From: Bacillota bacterium
GTDB taxonomy: Bacteria > Bacillota > Sulfobacillia > Sulfobacillales > Sulfobacillaceae
Assembly: GCA_023381095.1 (NCBI GenBank)
Contig: JAMCTO010000162.1
Location: 1-6,365 of the forward strand
Reading direction: 5' to 3'
DNA length: 6,365 nucleotides
Shown here piece by piece: positions 1-5,947 of the stretch. Positions within the stretch are counted from its first letter, which is position 1; each line of letters begins with the position of its first letter. Below the pieces are notes generated by a model that ran no database searches, was not told the origin of the DNA, and saw only the letters and a list, made by a program, of their open reading frames with translations. Both the position numbers and the translations under genes were made by a program.

Positions 1-129
1 GACCCGCTGAGACCATAACGGCGGTATTATTTGTCGTTTCATCCACAACTGTTGGAATACACCCGCACCATCCTTCCGATGACGAAATCCTTCACACTCC
101 AATAAAGCGGTAGACGCTATTTACAGCAA
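1..129. other. No supportable gene at left edge
   Basis: I see no convincing gene here. One plus-strand frame is open from position 3 to a TAG at 111-113 (36 codons) and could be the tail of a gene entering from the left, but the translation has no recognisable motif. On the minus strand an ATG at 42-40 opens a frame that leaves the window, but it has no ribosome binding site in front of it. Either could be chance. Confidence 0.3.
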
Positions 130-155
130 AGGACACTGTCGCAAGACAGCGCCCT
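130..155 (-). terminator. Terminator-like hairpin after the YciI-family gene
   Basis: Read on the minus strand, the arms AGGGCGCTGTC and GACAGTGTCCT can form an 11-bp stem with two G-U pairs around a TTGC loop. The stem begins 12 nt after the TAA stop of the YciI-family gene and is followed by a short, imperfect T-rich run (TTTGCTGT). The position and stem fit an intrinsic terminator; the weak T-tract keeps confidence moderate. On the plus strand only the inner five pairs, capped by GCAA, would be perfect, so the structure favours the minus strand. Confidence 0.5.
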
Positions 156-167
156 GTCAATCCACCC

Positions 168-437
168 TTATAACTGTGCTAAATCAAGAATAGGCCACAA
201 TTTCACCACCACGGTCCGCGCTCCAGAACTCACGATCGGATCGTTATTAGCTAAATGGCGGGCCTCCTCCAATGATTCTGTCTCATAAACCACGAGGCCG
301 CCACTTTTGTCTGCAAAAGGCCCTGCCATTGAAACCTTTCCTGCACGGTACTGCTCCCCAATATAGGCAAGATGTTCAGGACGGTGTTGCAAGTTTTTTT
401 CATGATCCACGATTGTTAGCCACGCAACAAATTTCAT
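168..437 (-). CDS. YciI-family protein
   Basis: This 89-residue protein belongs to the YciI-like family, small ferredoxin-fold dimers whose roles are mostly unknown; one characterised relative, TftG, removes chloride from a chlorinated hydroquinone. Visible family features are R19-x-x-H22 in the first helix, G39-P40-F41 followed by D43 and a GG pair at 46-47, an S55-x-E-E-A helix start, and D66-P67 before the last strand. The length is normal. I chose ATG at 437 because AGGTGG at 451-446 lies 8 nt upstream. The alternative GTG at 449 overlaps that site and would add four residues (MDTD). The gene stands alone, diverges from pxpBC and ends at a hairpin, so it seems to be monocistronic. The substrate cannot be inferred, and a link to 5-oxoproline metabolism is only a neighbourhood hint. 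Confidence 0.85.
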   Translation of the reverse strand: MKFVAWLTIVDHEKNLQHRPEHLAYIGEQYRAGKVSMAGPFADKSGGLVVYETESLEEARHLANNDPIVSSGARTVVVKLWPILDLAQL

Positions 438-445
438 GTCAGTGT

Positions 446-451
446 CCACCT
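446..451 (-). promoter_or_regulatory. Ribosome binding site that decides the YciI-family start
   Basis: AGGTGG on the minus strand, one mismatch from AGGAGG, lies 8 nt before ATG 437. It overlaps the upstream GTG at 449-447, which argues against that codon as the start. Confidence 0.6.
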
Positions 452-492
452 ACTTTTCGAATTTCATGGTACCACATATTTGTTTCGAGATC

Positions 493-521
493 GTGGCAAG
501 TTTCGCCCCATACGATACAAT
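493..521 (+). promoter_or_regulatory. Candidate sigma-A type promoter for pxpBC
   Basis: GTGGCA at 493-498 (four of six matches to TTGACA) is separated by exactly 17 nt from TACAAT at 516-521 (five of six matches to TATAAT). Transcription would start near 528, giving a leader of about 50 nt before the pxpB GTG at 581. A second -10-like box, TATAAG at 555-560, has only a poor -35 (GTTACC at 532-537) and would leave a very short leader. The minus-strand gene must also start in this spacer, but I see only a weak candidate for it: TTGCCA, overlapping the plus-strand -35 region, with a short 15-nt spacing to TATGTG. Confidence 0.4.
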
Positions 522-566
522 TGATTCTTAAGTTACCGTTTTCAAGTGGACACGTATAAGTTCAAC

Positions 567-574
567 AGAGGGGG
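567..574 (+). promoter_or_regulatory. Ribosome binding site of pxpB
   Basis: AGAGGGGG lies 6 nt before the GTG at 581. This strong purine run supports a GTG start where no ATG is available nearby. Confidence 0.7.
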
Positions 575-580
575 AAACCA

Positions 581-1237
581 GTGGAACTATACTCCTACGG
601 CGATCACGCCGCAATGATAGCATTTAATGAACCCGCGCACCTAGAGCTCACTCATCGTCTGTTGCAACTGCGTACTTATGCATTGCAAATTCCCGGGGTT
701 ATTAATGCGTTGATAGGTTACACCACGGTACTGGTGGAATGGGATCCGGTGTCCGCCGACCCGGAAATGATTATGCAAGACTTACGTGATTGGCGATCCG
801 AAGATATTCAGGGGAATAGGCCTTCTCGCCATTGGCAGATCCCAGTGTTCTATGGCGGAACCAATGGCCCTGACTTAAACCATGTGGCGAAATATCATCA
901 CATTACCCCCGGGGAAGTCATCGCTCTGCACAGCCGTCGGCCCTACCCCATCTATTGTCTCGGATTTTCCCTGGGATTCGCCTATTTGGGAGGCCTTCCC
1001 GAGACCCTTCACACCCCTCGTCGCACCAGTCCTCGAATTCGTGTGCCAAAGGGATCGGTCGCCATTGGCGGGCATCAGACCGGTGTCTATCCGTCAGACA
1101 GTCCAGGAGGATGGCACATTATTGGTCGCACCCCCATTCAGTTGACAAATCCGGCCCATGAACCCCCGGTCTCATACATCCCCGGCGACACCATCGAATT
1201 TGTGCCGGTCCAAGGACTGCAGGATCTGAATTCATGA
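581..1237 (+). CDS. pxpB: 5-oxoprolinase subunit PxpB (KipI/AHS1 family)
   Basis: This 218-residue protein is PxpB, which acts in the cytoplasm with PxpC and PxpA to hydrolyse 5-oxoproline (pyroglutamate) to glutamate at the cost of ATP. In Bacillus subtilis the homologue KipI is also known as an inhibitor of the sporulation kinase KinA. Family motifs are clear: an IPVFYGG-x-x-GPDL stretch near residues 87-98, a helix ending in ALHS, the glycine-rich GFSLGFAYLGG segment at 128-138, a TPR-RTSPR-x-RVP-x-GSVAIGG-x-QTG-x-YP run, and SPGGWHIIGRTP starting at 174. The length is close to the family norm. The GTG start is supported by AGAGGGGG 6 nt upstream. One oddity is L131, where the glycine-rich segment usually has proline (GF-x-PGF). 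The gene overlaps pxpC by 4 nt (ATGA), so the two subunits are probably made by coupled translation. Confidence 0.93.
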   Translation: MELYSYGDHAAMIAFNEPAHLELTHRLLQLRTYALQIPGVINALIGYTTVLVEWDPVSADPEMIMQDLRDWRSEDIQGNRPSRHWQIPVFYGGTNGPDLNHVAKYHHITPGEVIALHSRRPYPIYCLGFSLGFAYLGGLPETLHTPRRTSPRIRVPKGSVAIGGHQTGVYPSDSPGGWHIIGRTPIQLTNPAHEPPVSYIPGDTIEFVPVQGLQDLNS

Positions 1238-2202
1238 GCGATATTGTGGTACTCAACCCTGGGGTATTGACGATGATTCAAGACACCGGACGCGTGGCCG
1301 CAGAACAGTATGGTGCATCCCGCGGTGGTGCGTTGGACTTTAGATTATACTCCCTGGCTCTCCGTTTGACCGAAACACAAACAGCCAATGACGCGGTGTT
1401 GGAGCTTATCTCCGGACCGGTGTCTCTAGTGCCTCACGATGAAATGTTAGTTGCGGTAACTGGTGCCAATGTACGTACCCCCCAGGGCATCATTCCCGAT
1501 TGCACCGGGTTTTGGGCACCGGCTAACCAACCCTTGGTCATTTCCCGCCCACACAAAGCCCGCGCCTACTTTGCGGTACATGGAGGATTTGATGTCCAAT
1601 CCGTGCTAGGTGGCCGCGGCACCGATTTTCGAAATCATTTTGGCGGATTTTGTGGGCGCCCTCTCAAGCCGGGGGATCGGTTGCCGATATTAGCAGGCCC
1701 GCCGCCAAAACTTCCCCATGGTCGCTGGAGGCACAGCAATCTTAGTGAGTCGCCCAATTCTTCGGGTCGCCTATGCTTGCGTTTTACCTGGCATCATTCG
1801 GTCAATAATTTCCTACCTAGTCAACGCGACCAATTCATCAGCGCAACCTACCGGATTGATCCGCATTCCGACGGCATGGCTTTGAGATTACAGGGGACGC
1901 CGCTGAAGGTTCGCCATAGTGAAGATTTTCTATCGCAACCAGTGTTGCCGGGCACGATTCAATTACCGCCCGATGGTAATCCAATCGTGCTATTGGCACA
2001 CCGCGGCACCATAGGGGGATATCCCCCCATCGGTCATGTCATCATTCCCGACCTCTGGCGTGCAGCTCAATTGACACCCGGGGCATCCCTGTCGTTTGCT
2101 GCCATCTCTTTGGCCGAAGCTCGGCAAATCACACGAATTGCCTACCAGACCTTGGCAACAGCCGCTACCTATAGCACCCCACAGCAGTTCCTCGACCCTT
2201 GA
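1234..2202 (+). CDS. pxpC: 5-oxoprolinase subunit PxpC (KipA/AHS2 family, biotin-dependent carboxyltransferase-like)
   Basis: This 322-residue protein is PxpC, partner of PxpB in the ATP-dependent 5-oxoprolinase. It has the typical N-terminus (PG-x-x-x-x-x-QD-x-GR with Q16, D17, G19 and R20), an A-YFAVHGGFDV strand pair, a GGRGTDFRNHFGG segment, GR-x-LKPGD, then the C-terminal AHS2 signature IQLPPDGNPIVLLAHRGTIGGYPPIG and a final QLTPGASLSF. Length is normal. The ATG lies in the ATGA overlap with the pxpB stop, with AGGAT about 8 nt upstream. Several usually conserved positions differ: the SD-R-MG-x-RL motif reads SDGMALRL with glycine at 214, the usual GSRSTD reads GGRGTD, and the usual D-R-x-TTGGY reads HRGTIGGY. 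The frame is intact, so I read these as a divergent but working subunit, perhaps with altered substrate preference. It is the last gene of its transcript. Confidence 0.92.
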   Translation: MSDIVVLNPGVLTMIQDTGRVAAEQYGASRGGALDFRLYSLALRLTETQTANDAVLELISGPVSLVPHDEMLVAVTGANVRTPQGIIPDCTGFWAPANQPLVISRPHKARAYFAVHGGFDVQSVLGGRGTDFRNHFGGFCGRPLKPGDRLPILAGPPPKLPHGRWRHSNLSESPNSSGRLCLRFTWHHSVNNFLPSQRDQFISATYRIDPHSDGMALRLQGTPLKVRHSEDFLSQPVLPGTIQLPPDGNPIVLLAHRGTIGGYPPIGHVIIPDLWRAAQLTPGASLSFAAISLAEARQITRIAYQTLATAATYSTPQQFLDP

Positions 2203-2351
2203 GGTCTTGAAAAATGGGCGTGGGAAGCAGGAACAGCTCTAGTCGTATAGACGCGATGCAGACAAAGCCTCCCAGGCGAAAGAGTTGTTACAGGTCTCAA
2301 ATCTGCGTTTTTAAGTACCGAAATCATAGCAGCCTTAGGCGTAAATTGCAT
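2203..2351. other. Convergent intergenic spacer between pxpC and pxpA
   Basis: The two transcripts meet here. I find no strong bidirectional terminator. The candidates are weak: a 4-bp GCCT/AGGC stem at 2268-2278, followed by TTT when read on the minus strand, and a 5-bp GCAGA/TCTGC pairing that closes a large loop just before a T-run near 2308-2312 on the plus strand. Short frames crossing the spacer lack ribosome binding sites and recognisable motifs. Confidence 0.4.
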
Positions 2352-3116
2352 TCATTGAGGCTGGCCAAATGCAGTGACCACAATCCCTATTTCCGTCAAA
2401 CGATCCCGGATTCTTCGAGCCAGTAGAGGGGCGCCCGGCGTGTCGCCGTGTACGCAGATTGTGTCGATGGGAGTCGGAACCCAAACCCCGTTTTGCGCCA
2501 CAACAGCACCTCGTTTAACCATTGTCACTACCCGGTCCACCACGATGTCCGGGTCGTGAATCACCGATCCCGGTATGCCACGAGATACCAGAGTACCATC
2601 CGGGTGATAGCTACGGTCCGCATAAATTTCGTGAGCGACACCAAGACCTAGCCTTGCTGCCTCTTCGGTTAAGGCGCCACCATAGGAAATGACATACAAC
2701 CGAGGATTAAAATCATAAATGGCCTGAACGATGGCCCCCGCCAGATCATGATCATTAAACGCCATATTGTTCAGCTGTCCGTGGGGTTTCACGTGTTGCA
2801 ATTGAACCCCGGCAGCCCGGCAAAATGCTGCTAACGCGCCCAACTGATAAAGGACATGCGCATAAATCTCATCAGTCCCAAGTATCATGTTGCGTCGTCC
2901 GAAACCGGCCAAATCTGGAAATCCTGGGTGAGCTCCGACCGCCACGCCATGTTCTTTTGCTAGAAGAACTGTTCTCTGCATAATTAGAGGGTCGCCCGCG
3001 TGATACCCGCACGCCACATTGGCGGAGGAAATGGACAACATCATCTGCGCGTCATCGCCCAACTGATACACACCGAATCCTTCACCCAAGTCGCAATTAA
3101 TGTCCACGGCGGCCAT
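2352..3116 (-). CDS. pxpA: 5-oxoprolinase subunit PxpA (LamB/YcsF family)
   Basis: This 254-residue protein is PxpA, the third subunit of the 5-oxoprolinase, with a polysaccharide-deacetylase-like barrel fold. Hallmarks are DINCDLGE at residues 5-12, SANVACGYHAGDP ending at 43 with H39, GAHPGFPDL with H63 near the centre of the motif, GFGRR near 71-75, KPHG at 110-113 with H112, E-x-YADRSY at 163-170, and CVHGDTPGA at 221-229. These acidic and histidine residues line the family's putative active site. The KPHG motif is followed by QLNN instead of the more common ALYN. The length is normal. I chose ATG 3116 because AGGGGG at 3130-3125 lies 8 nt upstream; the GTG at 3125 sits on that site. pxpA begins 27 nt after the spoIIM stop and is probably read from the same mRNA, apart from pxpBC. 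Confidence 0.94.
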   Translation of the reverse strand: MAAVDINCDLGEGFGVYQLGDDAQMMLSISSANVACGYHAGDPLIMQRTVLLAKEHGVAVGAHPGFPDLAGFGRRNMILGTDEIYAHVLYQLGALAAFCRAAGVQLQHVKPHGQLNNMAFNDHDLAGAIVQAIYDFNPRLYVISYGGALTEEAARLGLGVAHEIYADRSYHPDGTLVSRGIPGSVIHDPDIVVDRVVTMVKRGAVVAQNGVWVPTPIDTICVHGDTPGAPLLARRIRDRLTEIGIVVTAFGQPQ

Positions 3117-3124
3117 CAACCACA

Positions 3125-3130
3125 CCCCCT
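3125..3130 (-). promoter_or_regulatory. Ribosome binding site that decides the pxpA start
   Basis: AGGGGG on the minus strand lies 8 nt before ATG 3116 and overlaps the competing GTG at 3125-3123, so the shorter protein beginning MAAVD is favoured. Confidence 0.6.
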
Positions 3131-3143
3131 AGGTTTTAGTGTA

Positions 3144-3776
3144 TCAGATGCCCCAGTTGCTTAAAAGATGCATTAAGAATGGCGCCACACCGGACTCGAA
3201 AGCCGTACCTACCATCATTACCAACCCCATCAAAGCAACAAATATGGTAAACACAGCGAATTTTTCCCATATGGCAGGACCAGTATCGCGGCCCTTTGGG
3301 GACACCAGATTCCAAGAAAAATCCAGTGCGAAAGCGCTGGTAATCAAGACCGCCGGCACGATAAACAGGCTTTGCAGCCCTACAGTCACCACAGACAACC
3401 AGATTCCTTGCCACGCCATCGACGTCGCCAAAAATCCTACCGCAAATCCGGCGACAAATCCTCGAAAGAACAATACCACCGGTACCAACGGCATCCCCGC
3501 AACGGATACCCCTAGGATATATAGCAATCCCAGTAGTTTCAGGTTATCGATTAACGTACGGGTAAATAGGGCAGAACCAACAGGCGTGTGGGACTCCACT
3601 TGAATAAAGCGATGAACATAATTCAACAACATCGCCTTGTCGGCCATGGTCAACGTGCCAATCGCCAATCCTCCAAAAACCGCACCCAATCCTAATGTTG
3701 CAATCGCAATCATTAAAGATGTGCGGTAGCGCTTGAACTGATTGGTGAATGCCAAGCTGGAACCAGTTGCCAGCAT
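3144..3776 (-). CDS. spoIIM: Stage II sporulation protein M (SpoIIM/DUF95 family)
   Basis: This 210-residue integral membrane protein matches SpoIIM, which in Bacillus subtilis anchors the SpoIID-SpoIIM-SpoIIP peptidoglycan-degrading complex that drives forespore engulfment. The length agrees with the B. subtilis protein (about 215). Hydrophobic segments are visible near residues 20-41, 80-103, 105-120, 124-150 and 172-194, giving about five membrane passes. The glycine-rich FFRGFVAGFAVGFL stretch at 103-116 is the most family-like part. A basic N-terminal patch (K15, R16, R18) precedes the first segment. I chose ATG 3776 because AAAGGGAGGG at 3793-3784 lies 7 nt upstream; an in-frame TTG at 3800 lies before that site. 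The start codon is inside a perfect inverted repeat (3772-3808), which suggests control of translation. The gene follows an iron-sulfur gene and precedes pxpA. DUF95 proteins also exist outside sporulation, so the role is likely but not proven. Confidence 0.85.
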   Translation of the reverse strand: MLATGSSLAFTNQFKRYRTSLMIAIATLGLGAVFGGLAIGTLTMADKAMLLNYVHRFIQVESHTPVGSALFTRTLIDNLKLLGLLYILGVSVAGMPLVPVVLFFRGFVAGFAVGFLATSMAWQGIWLSVVTVGLQSLFIVPAVLITSAFALDFSWNLVSPKGRDTGPAIWEKFAVFTIFVALMGLVMMVGTAFESGVAPFLMHLLSNWGI

Positions 3777-3808
3777 AGGTTGTCCCTCCCTTTGGAACAA
3801 CCTATGCT
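3772..3808 (-). promoter_or_regulatory. Perfect 12-bp inverted repeat enclosing the spoIIM ribosome binding site
   Basis: The arms AGCATAGGTTGT (3772-3783) and ACAACCTATGCT (3797-3808) are exact reverse complements separated by 13 nt. In the mRNA the loop would hold the purine-rich Shine-Dalgarno (GGGAGGG, 3790-3784), and the 3' arm would contain the AUG at 3776-3774. No U-tract follows, so it does not look like a terminator. It could be an RNA switch on spoIIM translation or a DNA operator for a dimeric regulator. Confidence 0.65.
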
Positions 3809-3867
3809 ACAAAATTGGTTCCTAGACCGCGTTGAACAGATAAACTACCAGATGCATTGCGTTGCCG

Positions 3868-4713
3868 TTAAACGGGCGTGGGGTCTTCGATTTGCACAAA
3901 TTGGTACCCATAACGCCCTTTGACACATAGCATTCCCTGAGTCACTGGATGATCCATTGGGGAAGACACCTTAACGATCTGATTATCCAACACATGTAAA
4001 CTCAGTTGACATCCGACTCCACAATAAGAGCAAATAGTTTCCGTCGTGGTCAGTTGATTTTCATCCCACTTGTTTTGCGAACGCAATGTCCACTCCGTTT
4101 TCCCCATCAATGCACCGGTGGGGCACACCGCCACACAATTGCCACAAAACACGCAATCAGATTCTGGCAGGGCGCGGCCGAATCCCGCATCGATATGGGC
4201 ATTAAATCCACGACCCGCCACCGTAATGGCGAAAGTGTTTTGGGCATCGTCACCGCACGCTTCCACGCACCGGTAGCAGAGAATGCACTTGGCCAAATCA
4301 CGAATATACAGGTTGTTATCGTCTTTTACCGGTTGTTCCCAGTTCGCCCCCCCAGAAAACCGGTCCGTGTCAGCTGAGGACAACTTGACTAAGTTCATTA
4401 ACTGGGGAGCCGTGCTATAATCCGTTGTGGATGTTAGCAGTTCAGCCACCACCCGGCGGGCATTTTCGACTCGCGGAGTGTTGGTTTCGACCACCATCCC
4501 CTCTTCGGCAACCCGCGAACAGGACGCCACTAGAGTTCTGGAACCCTTCACTTCCACTACACAAGCACGGCACGCGTTAGCCGGGCTCAAATTTTCATGC
4601 CAACACAAAGTGGGCACAAACGTATCCACCTGTTCACAAGCGGCACGCACGGTGGTCCCTTCGGCAACCGATACCGATTGGCCATCAATGGTTAGGGTAA
4701 TGCTATTCCCCAA
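3868..4713 (-). CDS. Iron-sulfur electron-transfer protein, N-terminal part of FdsA/NuoG type, lacking the molybdopterin catalytic domain
   Basis: This 281-residue protein would carry four iron-sulfur clusters and pass electrons to or from the NuoF-like flavoprotein encoded upstream. A plant-type [2Fe-2S] domain has C37, C48, C51 and C65. A dicluster ferredoxin domain has C143, C146, C149, C153 and C187, C190, C193, C197. A further [4Fe-4S] motif at C228, C231, C235 and C263 (C-x2-C-x3-C-x27-C), followed by K265 in CVKGR, is the start of a molybdopterin oxidoreductase domain as in FdsA-type formate dehydrogenases and NuoG. The protein stops 18 residues later, whereas those relatives continue for hundreds of residues. 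The His-Cys3 cluster motif usually found between residues 95 and 140 is absent. The TTG start is supported by AAAGGGGA 8 nt upstream and overlaps nuoF by 11 nt. It may be a stand-alone adapter subunit or a truncated remnant. Confidence 0.8.
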   Translation of the reverse strand: MGNSITLTIDGQSVSVAEGTTVRAACEQVDTFVPTLCWHENLSPANACRACVVEVKGSRTLVASCSRVAEEGMVVETNTPRVENARRVVAELLTSTTDYSTAPQLMNLVKLSSADTDRFSGGANWEQPVKDDNNLYIRDLAKCILCYRCVEACGDDAQNTFAITVAGRGFNAHIDAGFGRALPESDCVFCGNCVAVCPTGALMGKTEWTLRSQNKWDENQLTTTETICSYCGVGCQLSLHVLDNQIVKVSSPMDHPVTQGMLCVKGRYGYQFVQIEDPTPV

Positions 4714-5947
4714 CGTGTTCGTCCCCTTTCATTTCGAATCGGCGCAAGTAGGGTCGATCCAACATTGACAACAAAGCCACAGGTGCCGTTTGCCCCAATC
4801 CGCAAATCGAGGCATCCCGCATCGCCAGTCCCAGATCTCGTAAATCCGATTCTCTTTGCCAGGTGTTGCCGTCTTGCAAAATTTCTAACACGCGTTGAGT
4901 GCCAATACGGCACGGAACACATTGACCACAGGACTCATCGGCGAAAAAGTGGGCCAATTTGGTGACCACCCAAATCAGATCGACAGAATCATCAAAAGCC
5001 ATGACCGCACCGGATCCTATACTCGCCCCATACTTTGCCAATGGCCCATAATCCAGCGAGACTTCCGCCACTTCTGCAGACGACAAAAAGGTACCTGCTG
5101 CGCCCCCTAACAAAACCGCCTGCAGATGACCAGTACCCGATATGCCGCCCGCTAGGTCGTCGGCATCAATGATTTCTTGCAATCGCGTCCCAAAAGGCAC
5201 CTCAAACACTCCAGGGTGATTAACGTGTCCACTGATAGCAACTAATTTGGTGCCGGGGGTGGCCGATGTTCCATATTGTCTAAACCATTTTACATCATGG
5301 GCAAACAACACCGCGACGTTAGCCAAAGTTTCCACATTTTGTATCAAGGTAGGGGCTCCAAATAATCCTCTCACCGTCGGAAAGGGTGGTTTAACCCGAG
5401 GTTCTGGGCGTTTCCCCTCGATACTGTTAAACAGCGCGGTTTCCTCCCCGGCAATATATGCCCCGGCCCCACGCCGCACTTCTATTTCTACTGTCCCTTT
5501 ACCGACCCACCCTTTGTCGCGCAAAATGTCTATCGACTGCGACAACGCCGCTTCGACCTCTCGGTATTCTCCACGAATGTAGCAGTAGGCCTGACGAGCC
5601 CCCACACACTGTGCAGCGATCAGCAGGCCGATCAAAGGCCCCATAGGGTCTTGCTCCAGCAACACACGGTCTTTGAAAGTACCCAGTTCACTCTCATCGG
5701 CATTCATCACCACATACTTGGCGTTTCCCGGTGAAGATCGCACACTGTCCCATTTGCGTCCGGTCGGAAAAGCTGCTCCCCCTCGTCCCATGATGCCACT
5801 CGCCGTGACTTCAGCAATAGCGGCATCTGAACCCATGTCTAATACTCGTTGATAAGCTTTGTCAAACCCTCGCTCGACCACACGATCCCAGCTTACCGCC
5901 AGGGATTTGTGATCCGTCGGCGGCAGCAGCCTGCGCACCTCACCCAT
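4703..5947 (-). CDS. nuoF: NuoF/FdsB-like NADH-binding FMN iron-sulfur subunit
   Basis: This 414-residue flavoprotein is the NAD(H)-reacting subunit of a diaphorase module, as in complex I (NuoF), NAD-linked hydrogenase (HoxF) or NAD-dependent formate dehydrogenase (FdsB). The FMN/NADH-binding motifs are GRGGAAFPTGRKW at 54-66, NADESELGTFKDR at 82-94 (leucine 88 replaces the usual proline) and GAGAYIAGEETAL near 160-172. The C-terminal [4Fe-4S] ligands are C340, C343, C346 and C382. It lacks the extra N-terminal thioredoxin-like domain seen in HoxF and FdsB fusions, which is instead the separate upstream gene. ATG 5947 is chosen because GGAGAG at 5960-5955 lies 7 nt upstream; an in-frame TTG at 5962 coincides with that site. 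It overlaps the upstream gene by 8 nt and the downstream iron-sulfur gene by 11 nt. The sequence alone does not say which parent complex it serves. Confidence 0.92.
   Translation of the reverse strand: MGEVRRLLPPTDHKSLAVSWDRVVERGFDKAYQRVLDMGSDAAIAEVTASGIMGRGGAAFPTGRKWDSVRSSPGNAKYVVMNADESELGTFKDRVLLEQDPMGPLIGLLIAAQCVGARQAYCYIRGEYREVEAALSQSIDILRDKGWVGKGTVEIEVRRGAGAYIAGEETALFNSIEGKRPEPRVKPPFPTVRGLFGAPTLIQNVETLANVAVLFAHDVKWFRQYGTSATPGTKLVAISGHVNHPGVFEVPFGTRLQEIIDADDLAGGISGTGHLQAVLLGGAAGTFLSSAEVAEVSLDYGPLAKYGASIGSGAVMAFDDSVDLIWVVTKLAHFFADESCGQCVPCRIGTQRVLEILQDGNTWQRESDLRDLGLAMRDASICGLGQTAPVALLSMLDRPYLRRFEMKGDEHVGE
4722..4729 (-). promoter_or_regulatory. Ribosome binding site supporting the TTG start of the iron-sulfur gene
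   Basis: AAAGGGGA, inside the 3' end of nuoF, lies 8 nt before TTG 4713. No ATG or GTG follows within the conserved start of the [2Fe-2S] domain, so this site makes the TTG credible. Confidence 0.6.

Noticed and set aside
442..553. 8-bp inverted repeat GTGTCCAC (442-449) and GTGGACAC (546-553) flanking the divergent promoter region
   Set aside because: The left copy overlaps the ribosome binding site of the YciI-family gene, and an 8-bp match in about 110 nt is not strong enough to call an operator.
2014..2027. 14-bp palindrome GGGGGATATCCCCC in pxpC
   Set aside because: It encodes the GGYPP part of the conserved PxpC signature, so protein constraint explains most of it.
3139..3603. 154-codon open frame on the plus strand opposite spoIIM
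   Set aside because: It has no family motif and a composition rich in T, N and P, as expected from the reverse complement of a hydrophobic membrane gene. The minus-strand SpoIIM match and its ribosome binding site explain the region.
3772..3808. Intrinsic terminator for the redox genes at the 12-bp inverted repeat
   Set aside because: No T-tract follows the stem on the minus strand, and the repeat covers the spoIIM start site, which fits translation control or an operator better.
3868..3870. Possible selenocysteine read-through at the end of the iron-sulfur gene, since many formate dehydrogenases use it
   Set aside because: The stop is TAA, not TGA. It lies about 18 residues after the fourth cluster cysteine, far before where the catalytic residue would be, and the frame after it shows no molybdopterin-domain sequence before another stop.
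4006..4377. 123-codon open frame on the plus strand opposite the iron-sulfur gene
   Set aside because: It is a shadow of the cysteine-rich minus-strand gene, whose cluster motifs are unmistakable. It has no ribosome binding site or recognisable motif.
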